NCBI GenBank assembly: GCA_035634255.1
Contig: DASQDI010000040.1
Location: 1-64,000, forward strand
DNA length: 64,000 nt
Direction: 5' to 3'
Origin: DATLMR01 sp035634255
GTDB lineage: Bacteria; Acidobacteriota; Blastocatellia; UBA7656
The notes under the pieces: model-generated
Told to the model about the DNA's origin: nothing
Databases searched by the model: none
What the model saw: the letters and a program-made list of their open reading frames with translations, nothing else
Shown: positions 37,882 to 47,564 of the stretch, one piece after another
How positions within the stretch are numbered: the first letter of the stretch is position 1
Layout of the letters: each line of letters opens with the position of its first letter
Position numbers and translations under genes: made by a program

Positions 37882-40044
37882 TTAATCAAAATCGCGGTTG
37901 GCACCCCCGGCCCCTGACTCCTGACCCCTGACCCCTGCCCGCAACACTTTCGTCGAGGTGACATGCTTCATCAACTCTTTCCGGTTCATGAAGTACGTGC
38001 GCAGAGCCCTGCCCTTGCTGTAGAGCTTCTCCGCCTGATCGTCCCAGTGGCCGCTCTCTTTATGATCGCTGTGGCCGAGCGGGACTATGGAATAGGACTC
38101 GGGAGGGTTCGACAGTATGACTATCTGCGTCGATGTCTGCCCCCCGACCCCGACCATCTCCTTGCCGACCCGCCTGAAGCTGGTCGCGCGAGTGGTCGCC
38201 ATCCCCACGTTATTCTCCCCGCCGTTGAGCGAGCCGCCGCCCGCGGGCCACGTCCTCGCGCCGCCCTCGCGACCGATCCGGAAGTAGGTTCCGTAGGGGA
38301 CGTTGAGCGAACTGAAGGTTGCCTTCAACCACTCGGACGCTTTGGAGAGCGCGCCCATAAGGTCGGCGTCGGTAATGTCCGCGGGGAGGTTGTACTGCCT
38401 CGCGAGTTCGGGCTTCAGCCCCTTCTTGAAAGCGTAATAAGCGAGCGCGCCCTCCGACTCGGGCCTGCTGTGCCGGTCCCATTTCTGGATCAGGTCGTAC
38501 ACGGTCGCCATGTCCGAGGACTTGCCGGCGGCCGGAGCTTTCTCCCACGCCTCCCTCAGGCGCGCCTGCCAAGCTTCGGCCTTCCACACGCGCGTATCGA
38601 AGGCCAGGTCGATGGCCTGCTCGGCGGTCAGGTTCTTTATCGGGTCGAGCAGGTCGGTCATCATCTCGCCCCTCTGGTGGCGCGGCGCGGTCTCCGAAGC
38701 GTTATAAATGTACGGGTGCGCCTTGTACTTTTCGGGCGTGAGAGGGCTGTCCTTCATCATCGCGAAGGGGGTCACGTTGTTGTTGTGCATGTAACCGGAC
38801 GGGGGGTTCGTGATCTGCACGAGGTCCGACATCGGGTGGGTCCCCTGCCATTCGGTCGCCGAGGTGTTTCCGGGGACGGGCTTCGAGGGGTCCACGCCCT
38901 TCGCGCGAATCGGGACGCGGCCGGTCCGCAGGTAGTAGATGTCGCCCTGCACGGTCCCGACCATTATATTTTGGGCCATCAATTGAAGGTGAGACAGGGC
39001 GCGCTTCATCTCTTCAAGGTTTCGCGCCGTCATCATCTGATAGCCCTGATCCGTCAGCCCCACCTCGCCCGCGTAAGGTATCGCCATCGCGTAGGCGCGG
39101 CCCCCTTTGTGCGCGACCACCGGCCCGTGGTGCGTGTACTCGATCTCGACTTCGCGCGTGTCCACCCGCGAGCCGACCTTCACGCTGATCTTCTCTTTCC
39201 TCACCTGCATGTCGCGCCACCTGCCGTCGTACTTGTACTGGCGCGGGTTCTCGGGGTTCAGCTCCTCTTCGTAGACGTCCGACGTATCAGGCCCGCCCGT
39301 GGTCATCGCGACCGAGCAATGCCTGTTGTGCGCGAGCAGAGGGATCGGGATTCCCAGAATCGACGCGCCCGAGACGTTGAAATCGCCCGCGTAAATCCTG
39401 ACCTGATAAAACCTGAACTCGCCATACCAGCTGAGGTGCGGGTCGATCACCGCAATCGGCACGCGGTCTTTCGTGCGGCTCGGCGCGATCAACATCTGGT
39501 TCGACCCCTTGTAAGCCGCGGGGTCGGGCTGAATCCCTCCCCGTTGCAGGTCGCCCCCCGCCTCCCCGAGCGGCCAGCCGAATATTATGTACCGCGAGAG
39601 GGCGACTACATCCCACGGCTGAATCTCCTGAGCCCAGGACGGCACGCGGTCCGGGCGCTCCTTCATGTACTGTTTGATCCCTTCGTGAAAAGACTCGATC
39701 ACCGCCCGCATCTTCGGGCTCACCTGGCTATATTTTTCGCGGCTTATTTCCCGGTGCCTCCACATCCTCTGGATGAGGTCGCTCCTGTAGTGCTCCGGCC
39801 CGAAGACCTCGGACATAGTGCCCGCCGCGCGGCGGTAGTTCTTCAGAAGCTCCTCAAGCCGGTCCTCCGCCTGCGCGTACCCGACTCCGAACGCGGCGTT
39901 TTCGAGGGACGACGAGAAGACATGCGGGATGCCGAACTCGTCCCGGTAGATCGTGACTTCGTTCCTCGCCTGCGCGCTCCGGGCCATCGGGGCCGAGGGC
40001 ATCAGGCAGGAGACGGCCAATATAATGAGCAAAGCTCTTTTCAC
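37882..40044 (-). CDS. Penicillin acylase family N-terminal nucleophile hydrolase
   Basis: About 720 residues from GTG 40044, which has AAAGGAGC 7 bases upstream and begins directly with a signal peptide (LLIILAVSCLMPSAPMARSA). The alpha-chain motif YRDEFGIPHVFSSS comes first. The autoprocessing site GSN follows, where Ser (about residue 181) becomes the beta-chain nucleophile, then the HNRHCSVAMTTGG region. Members hydrolyse amide bonds of acyl-amino compounds, such as acyl-homoserine lactones or beta-lactams. The substrate cannot be assigned. The last about 20 residues run through a heptanucleotide repeat (37911-37939) and look like a non-native extension. Confidence 0.9.
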   Translation of the reverse strand: MKRALLIILAVSCLMPSAPMARSAQARNEVTIYRDEFGIPHVFSSSLENAAFGVGYAQAEDRLEELLKNYRRAAGTMSEVFGPEHYRSDLIQRMWRHREISREKYSQVSPKMRAVIESFHEGIKQYMKERPDRVPSWAQEIQPWDVVALSRYIIFGWPLGEAGGDLQRGGIQPDPAAYKGSNQMLIAPSRTKDRVPIAVIDPHLSWYGEFRFYQVRIYAGDFNVSGASILGIPIPLLAHNRHCSVAMTTGGPDTSDVYEEELNPENPRQYKYDGRWRDMQVRKEKISVKVGSRVDTREVEIEYTHHGPVVAHKGGRAYAMAIPYAGEVGLTDQGYQMMTARNLEEMKRALSHLQLMAQNIMVGTVQGDIYYLRTGRVPIRAKGVDPSKPVPGNTSATEWQGTHPMSDLVQITNPPSGYMHNNNVTPFAMMKDSPLTPEKYKAHPYIYNASETAPRHQRGEMMTDLLDPIKNLTAEQAIDLAFDTRVWKAEAWQARLREAWEKAPAAGKSSDMATVYDLIQKWDRHSRPESEGALAYYAFKKGLKPELARQYNLPADITDADLMGALSKASEWLKATFSSLNVPYGTYFRIGREGGARTWPAGGGSLNGGENNVGMATTRATSFRRVGKEMVGVGGQTSTQIVILSNPPESYSIVPLGHSDHKESGHWDDQAEKLYSKGRALRTYFMNRKELMKHVTSTKVLRAGVRGQESGAGGANRDFD
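37911..37939. repeat. Short tandem heptanucleotide repeat, about four copies
   Basis: Units CCCCTGA, CTCCTGA, CCCCTGA, CCCCTGC in tandem. They lie inside the 3' end of the penicillin acylase reading frame and read as GVRGQESGAG on the minus strand. Confidence 0.75.
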
Positions 40045-40162
40045 GGTTAAGCTCCTTTGAGGTCTCTTCGTCCCATCCACTGCCGGGCGCTCGGATATTA
40101 TGAAATGTTTCAATGTTTGTCTATCCCGGCGGCGCTCGCGGTCATGCGCGGCGCTCTCCTTG

Positions 40163-40191
40163 TTGCAAAACGTGGGGCTTTAAGGGAAAAT
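40163..40191 (+). promoter_or_regulatory. Possible promoter of the enoyl-CoA hydratase gene
   Basis: TTGCAA (40163-40168), a 17-base spacer, then GAAAAT (40186-40191), 44 bases before the ATG. Each hexamer matches 4 of 6. Confidence 0.4.
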
Positions 40192-40235
40192 AGCGCCGCC
40201 TGCAATCTCTCAATCAACTCTGAAAGGAACATAAG

Positions 40236-41024
40236 ATGGCATCGAGCGATAAGCTGCTCGTCACGCTTGAGGGGGGCATAAAGCGAATAACTTTCAACCG
40301 ACCGGAGCGGCGAAATTCAGTCGATCACGAGACCGTCAGGCTGCTGCACGAAGCGATCCAGAGGTCGGCCGAAGACGAGAGCAAGGTCCTGATCCTTTCA
40401 GGGACGGGGGAGGCGTTTTGCGCGGGCGCTGACCTTCAGTCCACCAGCGAGAGCGACATCCGGAGCTTCGACGTGACGGCCTCCCTGAGGTCGCAGACAA
40501 ATCCGACGATACTCGCCATGCGCGCCCTCTCGAAACCGATAATCGCCCGAGTCCACGGCCCCGCCGTGGGCGTGGGGTGCAATTACGCGCTCGCGAGCGA
40601 CATCATAATCGCCTCGGACCGGGCGAAGTTCGGGCAGGTCTTCGTGAAGATAGGGCTGATGCCCGACGGGGGCTCGACCTTCTTCCTGCCCCGGCTCGTC
40701 GGCTACGCGAGGGCGTTCGAGTTGATGGCGACCGGAGAGATCATCAGCGCGCAGGAGGCGCTCTCGCTCGGCATGATCAACCGGGTCGTGCCGGCCGAAG
40801 GACTCGACGCGGCCGTGAGTGAAATGGCCGAGCGCCTCGCGGCGGCCGCGCCCATCGCGCTCGCGAAGATCAAAGAAGGGCTCAATCACGGGCAGAGGAC
40901 GGACCTCGCTTCCTCCCTCGACTTCGAAGCCGTCAATCAGGCCGCGTGCTTTCATTCGGACGATTTCGTCGAAGGCGTAAAGGCATTCCTCGCGAAGCGA
41001 AGGCCGGTGTTCACGGGTAAATAA
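40236..41024 (+). CDS. Enoyl-CoA hydratase/isomerase, PaaG-like
   Basis: 262 residues, a single crotonase domain. The CoA/oxyanion segments are FCAGADLQS and HGPAVGVGCNYALASD. The active-site region is KIGLMPDGGSTFFLPRLVG, where an Asp stands at the position of the second catalytic Glu of canonical hydratases. That pattern is common in PaaG-type isomerase/hydratases. AAAGGAA precedes the ATG. The next gene, an MFS transporter, starts 51 bases downstream on the same strand. Confidence 0.88.
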   Translation: MASSDKLLVTLEGGIKRITFNRPERRNSVDHETVRLLHEAIQRSAEDESKVLILSGTGEAFCAGADLQSTSESDIRSFDVTASLRSQTNPTILAMRALSKPIIARVHGPAVGVGCNYALASDIIIASDRAKFGQVFVKIGLMPDGGSTFFLPRLVGYARAFELMATGEIISAQEALSLGMINRVVPAEGLDAAVSEMAERLAAAAPIALAKIKEGLNHGQRTDLASSLDFEAVNQAACFHSDDFVEGVKAFLAKRRPVFTGK

Positions 41025-41075
41025 TCCGGCAATTTCGGCCAGTGGAGCCGTTCAAATTCCAGACAAGGTGGACCG

Positions 41076-42443
41076 ATGGAAAGCAAATCGAAGATTTACT
41101 ACGCGCTGGCAGTACTCTTCGCGATCAACACGATGAATTTTTTTGACCGCCAGATCCTCGGCGCTATAGCCGAGCCGATCCGGAAAGAGTGGGGGCTGAC
41201 CGACGGGAGCATGGGCGCTCTCGGGACCGCCTTCACCCTACTCTACGCGGTCGTCGGGGTACCGCTCGGGCGATTGACGGACCGGTCAACGCGCACGCAC
41301 ATTCTGTCGGCGGGGGTATTCGTCTGGAGCCTCTTCACCGCCGCGTCGGGCCTCGCGAGAAACTTCTTCCAGCTGTTCGCCCTCCGGCTCGGCGTCGGGG
41401 TCGGCGAAGCGGCCTGCGCGCCCGCGGCCACGTCTCTGATAGGCGACCTCTTCCCGGCTTCCTGGCGCGCGAAGGCGCTCTCGATATTTATGATGGGCCT
41501 CCCCATCGGCATCGCCCTGAGTTACTGGGTGAGCGGCATAATCGCGGGGACGTATGGCTGGCGGAGGGCCTTTTACGTGGCCGGCATTCCGGGGCTGATA
41601 TGCGCCATCGCCGCGCTCGCGATCCGCGAGCCGAAGCGCGGGGGGACCGAGGCGCACAACATCGGGAGCCTCAAGCGCGAAGGCTCGCCCTACAAGCTCG
41701 TCCTCTCGATCCCGACCATGTGGTGGCTGATCGCGTCGGGCGCGCTTCACAACTTCAACATGTACGCCATCGGCTCTTTCCTCGCCCCATTTCTCATGCG
41801 GTATCACGGCGCGACGATACAGGAGGCGGGCAACGCCGCGATGTTCGTCAACGGGCTCTCGGGAATACCCGGCCTGCTTCTGGGAGGCCTGCTCGGCGAC
41901 GCGGTGATGAAGAAGAGGAAGAATGGCCGCCTGCTCGTGGGCGCGGTGGCCATCCTCATATCGGTCCCTTTGAATTACCTCGCCCTCGGCCAGGCGCAGG
42001 GGAACCTACTCGGGTTCAGCATTCTGATGGGCCTCGGAATCGCCGTGATGTATGCGTATTATTCGACCGTATATTCGACCATTCAGGACGTGATCGAGCC
42101 CTCCCTGCGCGGGACCGCGATGGCCCTCTACTTCTTCGCGATGTACGTGCTGGGCGCGTCGCTCGGGCCCGTGGGGACCGGCCTCGCAAGCGATTACTTC
42201 ACGACGCAGGCCGCGATAGCGGCGGGAGCGGTCGACCTGTCCCGCGCGGCCCTTGAGCCCTTCCGAGCGCAGGGGCTACACTCCGCGATGTACGCGATCC
42301 CCGTGCTCGGGGCCCTGCTCACAATCGTCCTGTTCGCGGGGTCGAAAACCGTTTCTAAAGACATGGAGAGATTGCAGAGCTGGATGCGCGAATCGTCGCC
42401 GGCCGCGGAGCCCGGCCCGGTGAAGGTGGAGGCCGTGAAGTAA
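41076..42443 (+). CDS. MFS transporter, spinster-like
   Basis: 455 residues with 12 predicted membrane helices. The first helix FAINTMNFFDRQILG, the loop GVPLGRLTDRSTRTHIL and the segment LGVGVGEAACAPAATSLIGDLFP are typical of the spinster/ACS-like MFS branch, which moves lipids or organic anions. The substrate is unknown. It may be cotranscribed with the upstream crotonase gene, suggesting import of an aromatic or fatty acid substrate, though only position supports that. Confidence 0.87.
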   Translation: MESKSKIYYALAVLFAINTMNFFDRQILGAIAEPIRKEWGLTDGSMGALGTAFTLLYAVVGVPLGRLTDRSTRTHILSAGVFVWSLFTAASGLARNFFQLFALRLGVGVGEAACAPAATSLIGDLFPASWRAKALSIFMMGLPIGIALSYWVSGIIAGTYGWRRAFYVAGIPGLICAIAALAIREPKRGGTEAHNIGSLKREGSPYKLVLSIPTMWWLIASGALHNFNMYAIGSFLAPFLMRYHGATIQEAGNAAMFVNGLSGIPGLLLGGLLGDAVMKKRKNGRLLVGAVAILISVPLNYLALGQAQGNLLGFSILMGLGIAVMYAYYSTVYSTIQDVIEPSLRGTAMALYFFAMYVLGASLGPVGTGLASDYFTTQAAIAAGAVDLSRAALEPFRAQGLHSAMYAIPVLGALLTIVLFAGSKTVSKDMERLQSWMRESSPAAEPGPVKVEAVK

Positions 42444-42485
42444 TCCGCGGCACGGCCTTTCCAGTTAGATCGTCGAGGGATTCTC

Positions 42486-45248
42486 ATGAGGAAAGTAAGG
42501 AATAAGTATGAAACCGCCGGGGGCTTTCGAGGCCGCCTGCGCGCGGCGCTCTCTGTAGCCTGCTCGGCCCTCATCGTCTCCGCCGGCCTGTTCGCCGGGA
42601 GCCCTGATGCCGAAGCCTCGTTTCAGAGGCGCAGTCGGCACTCTTCTCAGAGGCCGAAGCAAGCGGCGAAGACGCCCGACCCGCAGAAGCGTCCAGCCGT
42701 CGCCTCGCGGAAGAAGTCTGCCCCGCTCCTGCTGCCCGCCGCCTTGTACGAAGGCCCGTCGTCCGGGGACGACCCCAACGGGCGGCGCGAGTGGTTCACC
42801 TACCAGCGCACCTATCCTTACGACACCTTCCCCGCCGAGGGCCGCCGCGTCGCGTGGGAGACCGCCTTGAGAGAGAAGGCGGAGACGGAGAAGGCCGCGG
42901 GGAGAAAGGGGCAGGCCCGGCTCGCGGCCACGGACGACTGGAGGCAGATCGGCCCGAGCCCTACGAAATCGGCCTTCATGAATAACTGGGGCCAGACGAG
43001 CGGGCGCATCAACACGGTGGCCGTCTCCCCCTCTTCCCCTCAGATAGTCCTGATCGGGAGCTCGACCGGAGGCATATGGCGATCCACCAACGGGGGCACG
43101 AGCTTCAACCCCGTTTCCGACAGCCATGTCGACCTCGCGGTCGGGTCGATCACCTTCTCTAAAAGCTCCCCCTCCATCGTCTACGCGGGGATGGGTGATA
43201 CGCGGTCAGTTTACATCGGCAGCGGGATCCTGAAATCGACCGACTCGGGCGGCACGTGGAGGCGCGTGAGCAACTCGTCGCTCCCGTCGCCCGGGGCGAT
43301 AGCCGAGATCGAAGTCGACCCGTCGAACCCTAACAGGGTCTACGCGGCCCAGTATTCCCGGCTCTCCGAAAATCGCCTCTTCGCGAGCGGGTTCCACATC
43401 TCTACGGACGGCGGCGTGAGCTGGACGCGGACCCTGCAAGGGCTCGCCCGCGACATACAGATCAACCCTAACAACCCGCGTACCATATTCGTAGGCATGG
43501 CCCGCGTCGACCAGCCGGAGGGGATGCCCGCGGGAGTTTATAAGTCAACGGACTCCGGCCAGACCTTCACCCCGGTCTACACGGCCCCGTACGACGCGGG
43601 GAGGACCCGGGACGTGAGGGTGAGCATCAGCCCGTCCAGCCCTCAGAAAGTCTACCTCTACACGGGAGGGTTCAGGGGGGCCGAGTTCGAGATTCGCGTC
43701 GAAGTCAGCACGAACAACGGGTCGTCGTGGACCAATCTGGGCGCGCCGGGAGTCGACGCGAGCCAGTTCGGCTACAACACCTACCTGCACGTCGACCCTT
43801 CGGATTCGGACAGGCTCTACCTCGGCTCGCGCGACATCTACAAGAGCACGTCCGGCGGCGAGAGCTGGACGAACCTGACGACGAACTTTTTCAGGAACGC
43901 GCAGGACCTCTTCATCTACAACCCGGTCGCTTCGAGGACGCACCCGGATCAGCAGAGCCTCACCTTCGCCCCGTCGAACCCGAACGTTCTATTCGTCTCC
44001 AACGACGGGGGGATTTCGAAGTCGAACGACGGCGGGACCACCTACCTGTCTCTGAACTCTTCCCTGACCCTGAGCCAGTTCGTCAGCATAACGCTCCACC
44101 CGGCCGACCCGAGCATCACCTTCGGGGGCACGCAGGATAATGGCAACCAGAGGCGCATGAGGAATTCGAGCAGCTGGGAAGAGTACTTTTCCGGGGACGG
44201 CGGGCGGACCGTCATCAACCCGGTCGACCCGACGGTCGTGTTCCCCACGTTCGTCCGGGGAAACATCTTCAGGTTCTACGAGGGCGGCGATCACTTCGAC
44301 AGACAGGTCGCCTTCAACAGCACTTTCGGCGAGCCCGCTTCCGGCGCTCGCATCGCCTTCTACCCTCCCTTCGCCGGCAACGGGGTGGACCACACGCTCT
44401 ATTTCGGCTCCTTCAGGCTCTTCGTCAGCACAGACCTCGGGGAGACATGGGCCGCGCCCGCGGGCGATACCGACCTGACCAAGGGCATAAACCCGCAGGG
44501 GGCCGACGTTCTGAGCGCCATCGGCGTCGCCCGGTCCAACACCCGCGTCATCTACACGGGCTCCGTCCAGGGCCGCGCGATGGTCTCCGTCGATGGGGGG
44601 ACCAACTGGACGGACGTGACGGAAGGCCTGCCCAACCGCTCGATCACGAGCATCACGGTTGACCCGAACGACGAATCGGTCGCCTACGCCACGCTCTCGG
44701 GTTACGGCGCGCCCCACGTCTTCAGGACCACCAACGCCGGCGACACATGGACCAATATAACGGGCAACCTGCCCGACGTGCCCGTGAACGCTCTGCTGCT
44801 GCACCCGGCCGCCCCGAGGACTCTGTACGTGGGGACGGACATCGGCATTTTCCGCTCGACTTCGGGCGGCGAGCAGTGGGCGCTTTTCAACAAGGGGATA
44901 CCGCCGGCCGTTATCACGTCCTTCACTTCTCACCCGAGCGGCCTGATTCAGGCGTCCACCTACGGCCGCGGCGCGTACGAGCTGACCGTGAACATGGTCA
45001 GGCCCACGATCAGTTCCGCCGCCTTCAACGGGGTTAAGAAGCTGACGATCTCGGGGGCCAGGTTCGGGCCCGAGCCGGGCGTGCTCATAAATGGGAAGGA
45101 CGTGTCGTCGCGGATCAAATCGTCCTCGGACTCCACGATCAGTATAAAGGGGAAGGCGGCAGTGCTCGGCCTCAGGCAGGGCGAGAATTCGATAGTAATA
45201 CTCGGGGATGACGGAGTCGTCTCAATCGCTCACACGTTGACGCTCTGA
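42486..45248 (+). CDS. Large secreted BNR / sortilin (VPS10)-like repeat protein
   Basis: 920 residues. The signal peptide (about 20-44, ending DAEA) is followed by a basic Pro-rich stretch. Many Asp-box-type beta-propeller repeats come next (STDSGGTWRR, STNGGTSFNP, SVDGGTNWTD, TTNAGDTWTN, STSGGEQWAL). The protein ends with an IPT/TIG-like domain (about 835-920) starting RPTISSAAFNGVKKLTISG. The repeats resemble sialidase/VPS10 propellers; the two-propeller proteins known as WD40/YVTN/BNR-like are usually binding proteins. No catalytic sialidase residues are evident. Confidence 0.85.
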   Translation: MRKVRNKYETAGGFRGRLRAALSVACSALIVSAGLFAGSPDAEASFQRRSRHSSQRPKQAAKTPDPQKRPAVASRKKSAPLLLPAALYEGPSSGDDPNGRREWFTYQRTYPYDTFPAEGRRVAWETALREKAETEKAAGRKGQARLAATDDWRQIGPSPTKSAFMNNWGQTSGRINTVAVSPSSPQIVLIGSSTGGIWRSTNGGTSFNPVSDSHVDLAVGSITFSKSSPSIVYAGMGDTRSVYIGSGILKSTDSGGTWRRVSNSSLPSPGAIAEIEVDPSNPNRVYAAQYSRLSENRLFASGFHISTDGGVSWTRTLQGLARDIQINPNNPRTIFVGMARVDQPEGMPAGVYKSTDSGQTFTPVYTAPYDAGRTRDVRVSISPSSPQKVYLYTGGFRGAEFEIRVEVSTNNGSSWTNLGAPGVDASQFGYNTYLHVDPSDSDRLYLGSRDIYKSTSGGESWTNLTTNFFRNAQDLFIYNPVASRTHPDQQSLTFAPSNPNVLFVSNDGGISKSNDGGTTYLSLNSSLTLSQFVSITLHPADPSITFGGTQDNGNQRRMRNSSSWEEYFSGDGGRTVINPVDPTVVFPTFVRGNIFRFYEGGDHFDRQVAFNSTFGEPASGARIAFYPPFAGNGVDHTLYFGSFRLFVSTDLGETWAAPAGDTDLTKGINPQGADVLSAIGVARSNTRVIYTGSVQGRAMVSVDGGTNWTDVTEGLPNRSITSITVDPNDESVAYATLSGYGAPHVFRTTNAGDTWTNITGNLPDVPVNALLLHPAAPRTLYVGTDIGIFRSTSGGEQWALFNKGIPPAVITSFTSHPSGLIQASTYGRGAYELTVNMVRPTISSAAFNGVKKLTISGARFGPEPGVLINGKDVSSRIKSSSDSTISIKGKAAVLGLRQGENSIVILGDDGVVSIAHTLTL

Positions 45249-45535
45249 CGAAGAACGCGATTTCGCCTAAGTTTACCCATCGGCCGGTTTAGATAAAGGG
45301 TTGAAACGACCTGCCAAATTGCGCTTCGGCTTTACGTCTGTTTAGTTAGGCCTGTGAAAGGGCTCATCTTTACACTTCTCAACTATTTTGGGCGAAGGCT
45401 GTAATTGCGCCCGGACAGACCGCTCTCTTCCAGAACGCTCCCGGATTTAATAAGCCTTCAACAGTTGGGACCACCTTAGACATTAGCCTGGCTGATGCGT
45501 CGCCGGGAGGCTTGCACCGTCCAGCCCGCCATTGA

Positions 45536-46345
45536 ATGCTCACTTATCAACTATTGGAGAGGAGATCTTATGCTCCCACTACGCCCCTGATCACGAATCT
45601 AAGCCGTGCCGTAGCGCAGCAGGCGCGGAAGTTTTTAATACTGGCCATAGTTGCTCTGCTCACCTTCTGCCCTCTGCCCAACCTCGTCGACGCAGCGTCG
45701 GGCGACCTCGACCCGACATTCGGCATTCAGGGTGAGGTAGTGACTGACTTCTTCGGCAGTTTTGATACCCTTCATGACCTCGCCTTGCAGCAGGGCGGCA
45801 AGCTCGTCGCCACGGGGGGTGCCGCATCCAATATTTTTGGCTCCATCTTAGCTATAGCCCGTTACAACAGCGATGGCAGTCTGGATACTACGTTCGGCTC
45901 CGGCGGCAGGGCGTCCACCGACTTTTCCGGCAATGTCGCGCAGGATAACGCCGCAGTTTTGCAGCCCGATGGCAAGGTTGTTTTGGGAGGGGTGGTCGTA
46001 AACAATCAGATTTTTGATTTTGCTCTTGCGCGATTCAATGACGCGGGGCCGAGCTTTGACATCTGCATACAGGATGACGGCAGCGGCAAAATATTACAGT
46101 TCAACTCGGTGACCGGTGAGTACCAGTTCAGTAACTGCTCCGGGCTCACGATTGGCGGAACAGGCTCCTTGACTCATGTCGGCAGCACCACCACTTTGCA
46201 GCACAATACGTCTGACCGCAGAGTTCTGGCAAGAATTGATACTTCCGTCAAAAGGGCTACTGCCAGTATTCAGCTACTTTCGCTGAGGACAACATTTACT
46301 ATCATCAACAGGAACACCGCAAACAATACCTGCGCGTGTCGGTGA
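45536..46345 (+). pseudogene. Delta-60 repeat secreted protein, start probably frameshifted
   Basis: 269-residue frame with a signal-peptide-like stretch (FLILAIVALLTFCPLPNLVDA), two delta-60 repeats (GDLDPTFGIQG..., GSLDTTFGSGG...) and a C-terminal beta domain (DICIQDDGSGKILQFNSVTGEY...). Homologues usually carry more repeats. The only good ribosome-binding site (GGAGAGGAG) leads to ATG 45570, which is out of frame and stops after six codons (MLPLRP). A one-base insertion in the C-run at 45584-45587 would join it to this frame. The frame's own ATG (45536) has no ribosome-binding site. It is either a damaged gene or one using an unusual start. The stretch also looks less GC-rich than its neighbours. 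Confidence 0.55.
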
Positions 46346-46480
46346 GCAGCGCCCGGAGAAAGGGCGGGCCTTAAGATTCGAATGGCAAAATACCGCCCGC
46401 CGCTTGATGTCTATTTCATCGGCCCTGTTGTAAAATCAATCAGAGATTTTATGGCAAAGCCATTTGAGGTTTTATAAAGA

Positions 46481-47557
46481 ATGCGGGCACTCTTTTTCTG
46501 GGTCATAACCTTCAGCCTTCTACCCATGTTGGCATTAACTTTTGCGCCGCAGGCTCAGGAGTCGGCGGTCTACGCCTGCCCGATGCACCCGGAGGTCCAG
46601 TCTTCGACGCAGGGGACTTGCCCGAAGTGCAACATGAAACTGGTGCAGAAGGGCGCGGGCGATGCTCAGAAGCAGGCGGAGGCCGCGGCCCCGGCATCGC
46701 GCGAGACGGGGAGCTACGTCTGCCCGATGCACCTCGACGTGCGCGCGGAAGAGCCATCCAAATGCCCGAAGTGTGGCATGGCGCTGATCCCCGCAACCCC
46801 TCCGGTCAGCGAGGATTTCGAGCTGAGGTTGGAAAGCGAGCCCAGGCGCCCCGCCCCTAATGAGAAAGTGCGCCTACGGTTCTCCGTTTATAATCCCCGG
46901 ACCGGCGAGCGGGTCCGGCAGTTCGCCCCGCTCCACGACGAACTCTTTCACCTCTTCGTCGTGAGCCAGGACATGGAGAGCTTCCAGCACATCCACCCGA
47001 GGTTCGACCCGGACGGGACTTTCTCAATCGACACGGTCCTCCCGCGGGCGGGGCGGTATAAAATATATTCGGATTTTTTCCCGGTCGAAGGGACCCCGCA
47101 GGTCCTGCAACAGAACATCTCCACCTCGGGGCACGCGGGCGACCTGTTAACATCGAGGGCGCGCCTCACGCCTGACACAAGTTTCGTCAAGGTTGAAGAC
47201 AGGATGAAGATCGAGTTGAAGATCGAGCCCGAGAAGATAACTGCCGGGCGGCCCGTGGCTTTGAAATACACCCTCGCGGACGCCAAAACCGGGCGGCCCG
47301 TGACCGACCTGGCCCCCTACCTCGCCGCGTGGGGCCACACCCTGATCCTGAGCGACGACCAGACCGAATACGTCCACTCGCACCCCGAAGAACTCGTGCC
47401 CGACGCGCCGGACCGCGCGAAGTTGAGGGGCGGCCCGACCGTCACTTTCGACGCACTCTTCCCGCGCCCCGGACTCTACAGGGTATGGTCCCAGTTCCTG
47501 CGCGGCGACAGGCTCACGACCGTCTCGTTCACGGTGAGCGCGTCACGCCTTGAGTGA
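46481..47557 (+). CDS. Secreted protein with two heavy-metal-binding domains
   Basis: 358 residues. The signal peptide (about 1-22) is followed by two short heavy-metal-binding domains, YACPMHPEVQSSTQGTCPKCNM and YVCPMHLDVRAEEPSKCPKCGM (each Cys-Pro-Met-His plus CPKCxM), at about 27-50 and 83-107. Two Ig-like/YtkA-like beta domains follow, the first with HDELFHLFVVSQDMESFQHIHP, rich in His and Met. Such domains bind Cu, Zn or related ions in P-type ATPases and CusB-like proteins. Here they probably give a periplasmic copper-binding protein. No efflux pump gene is adjacent. Confidence 0.82.
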   Translation: MRALFFWVITFSLLPMLALTFAPQAQESAVYACPMHPEVQSSTQGTCPKCNMKLVQKGAGDAQKQAEAAAPASRETGSYVCPMHLDVRAEEPSKCPKCGMALIPATPPVSEDFELRLESEPRRPAPNEKVRLRFSVYNPRTGERVRQFAPLHDELFHLFVVSQDMESFQHIHPRFDPDGTFSIDTVLPRAGRYKIYSDFFPVEGTPQVLQQNISTSGHAGDLLTSRARLTPDTSFVKVEDRMKIELKIEPEKITAGRPVALKYTLADAKTGRPVTDLAPYLAAWGHTLILSDDQTEYVHSHPEELVPDAPDRAKLRGGPTVTFDALFPRPGLYRVWSQFLRGDRLTTVSFTVSASRLE

Positions 47558-47564
47558 TCCCCGC

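Noticed and set aside
37911..37939. CRISPR-like array
   Set aside because: The units are 7 bases in direct tandem with no spacers and no cas genes nearby.
45584..45587. Phase-variable homopolymer at the delta-60 gene start
   Set aside because: A run of four C bases is too short to slip often; a fixed frameshift or sequencing error is more likely.
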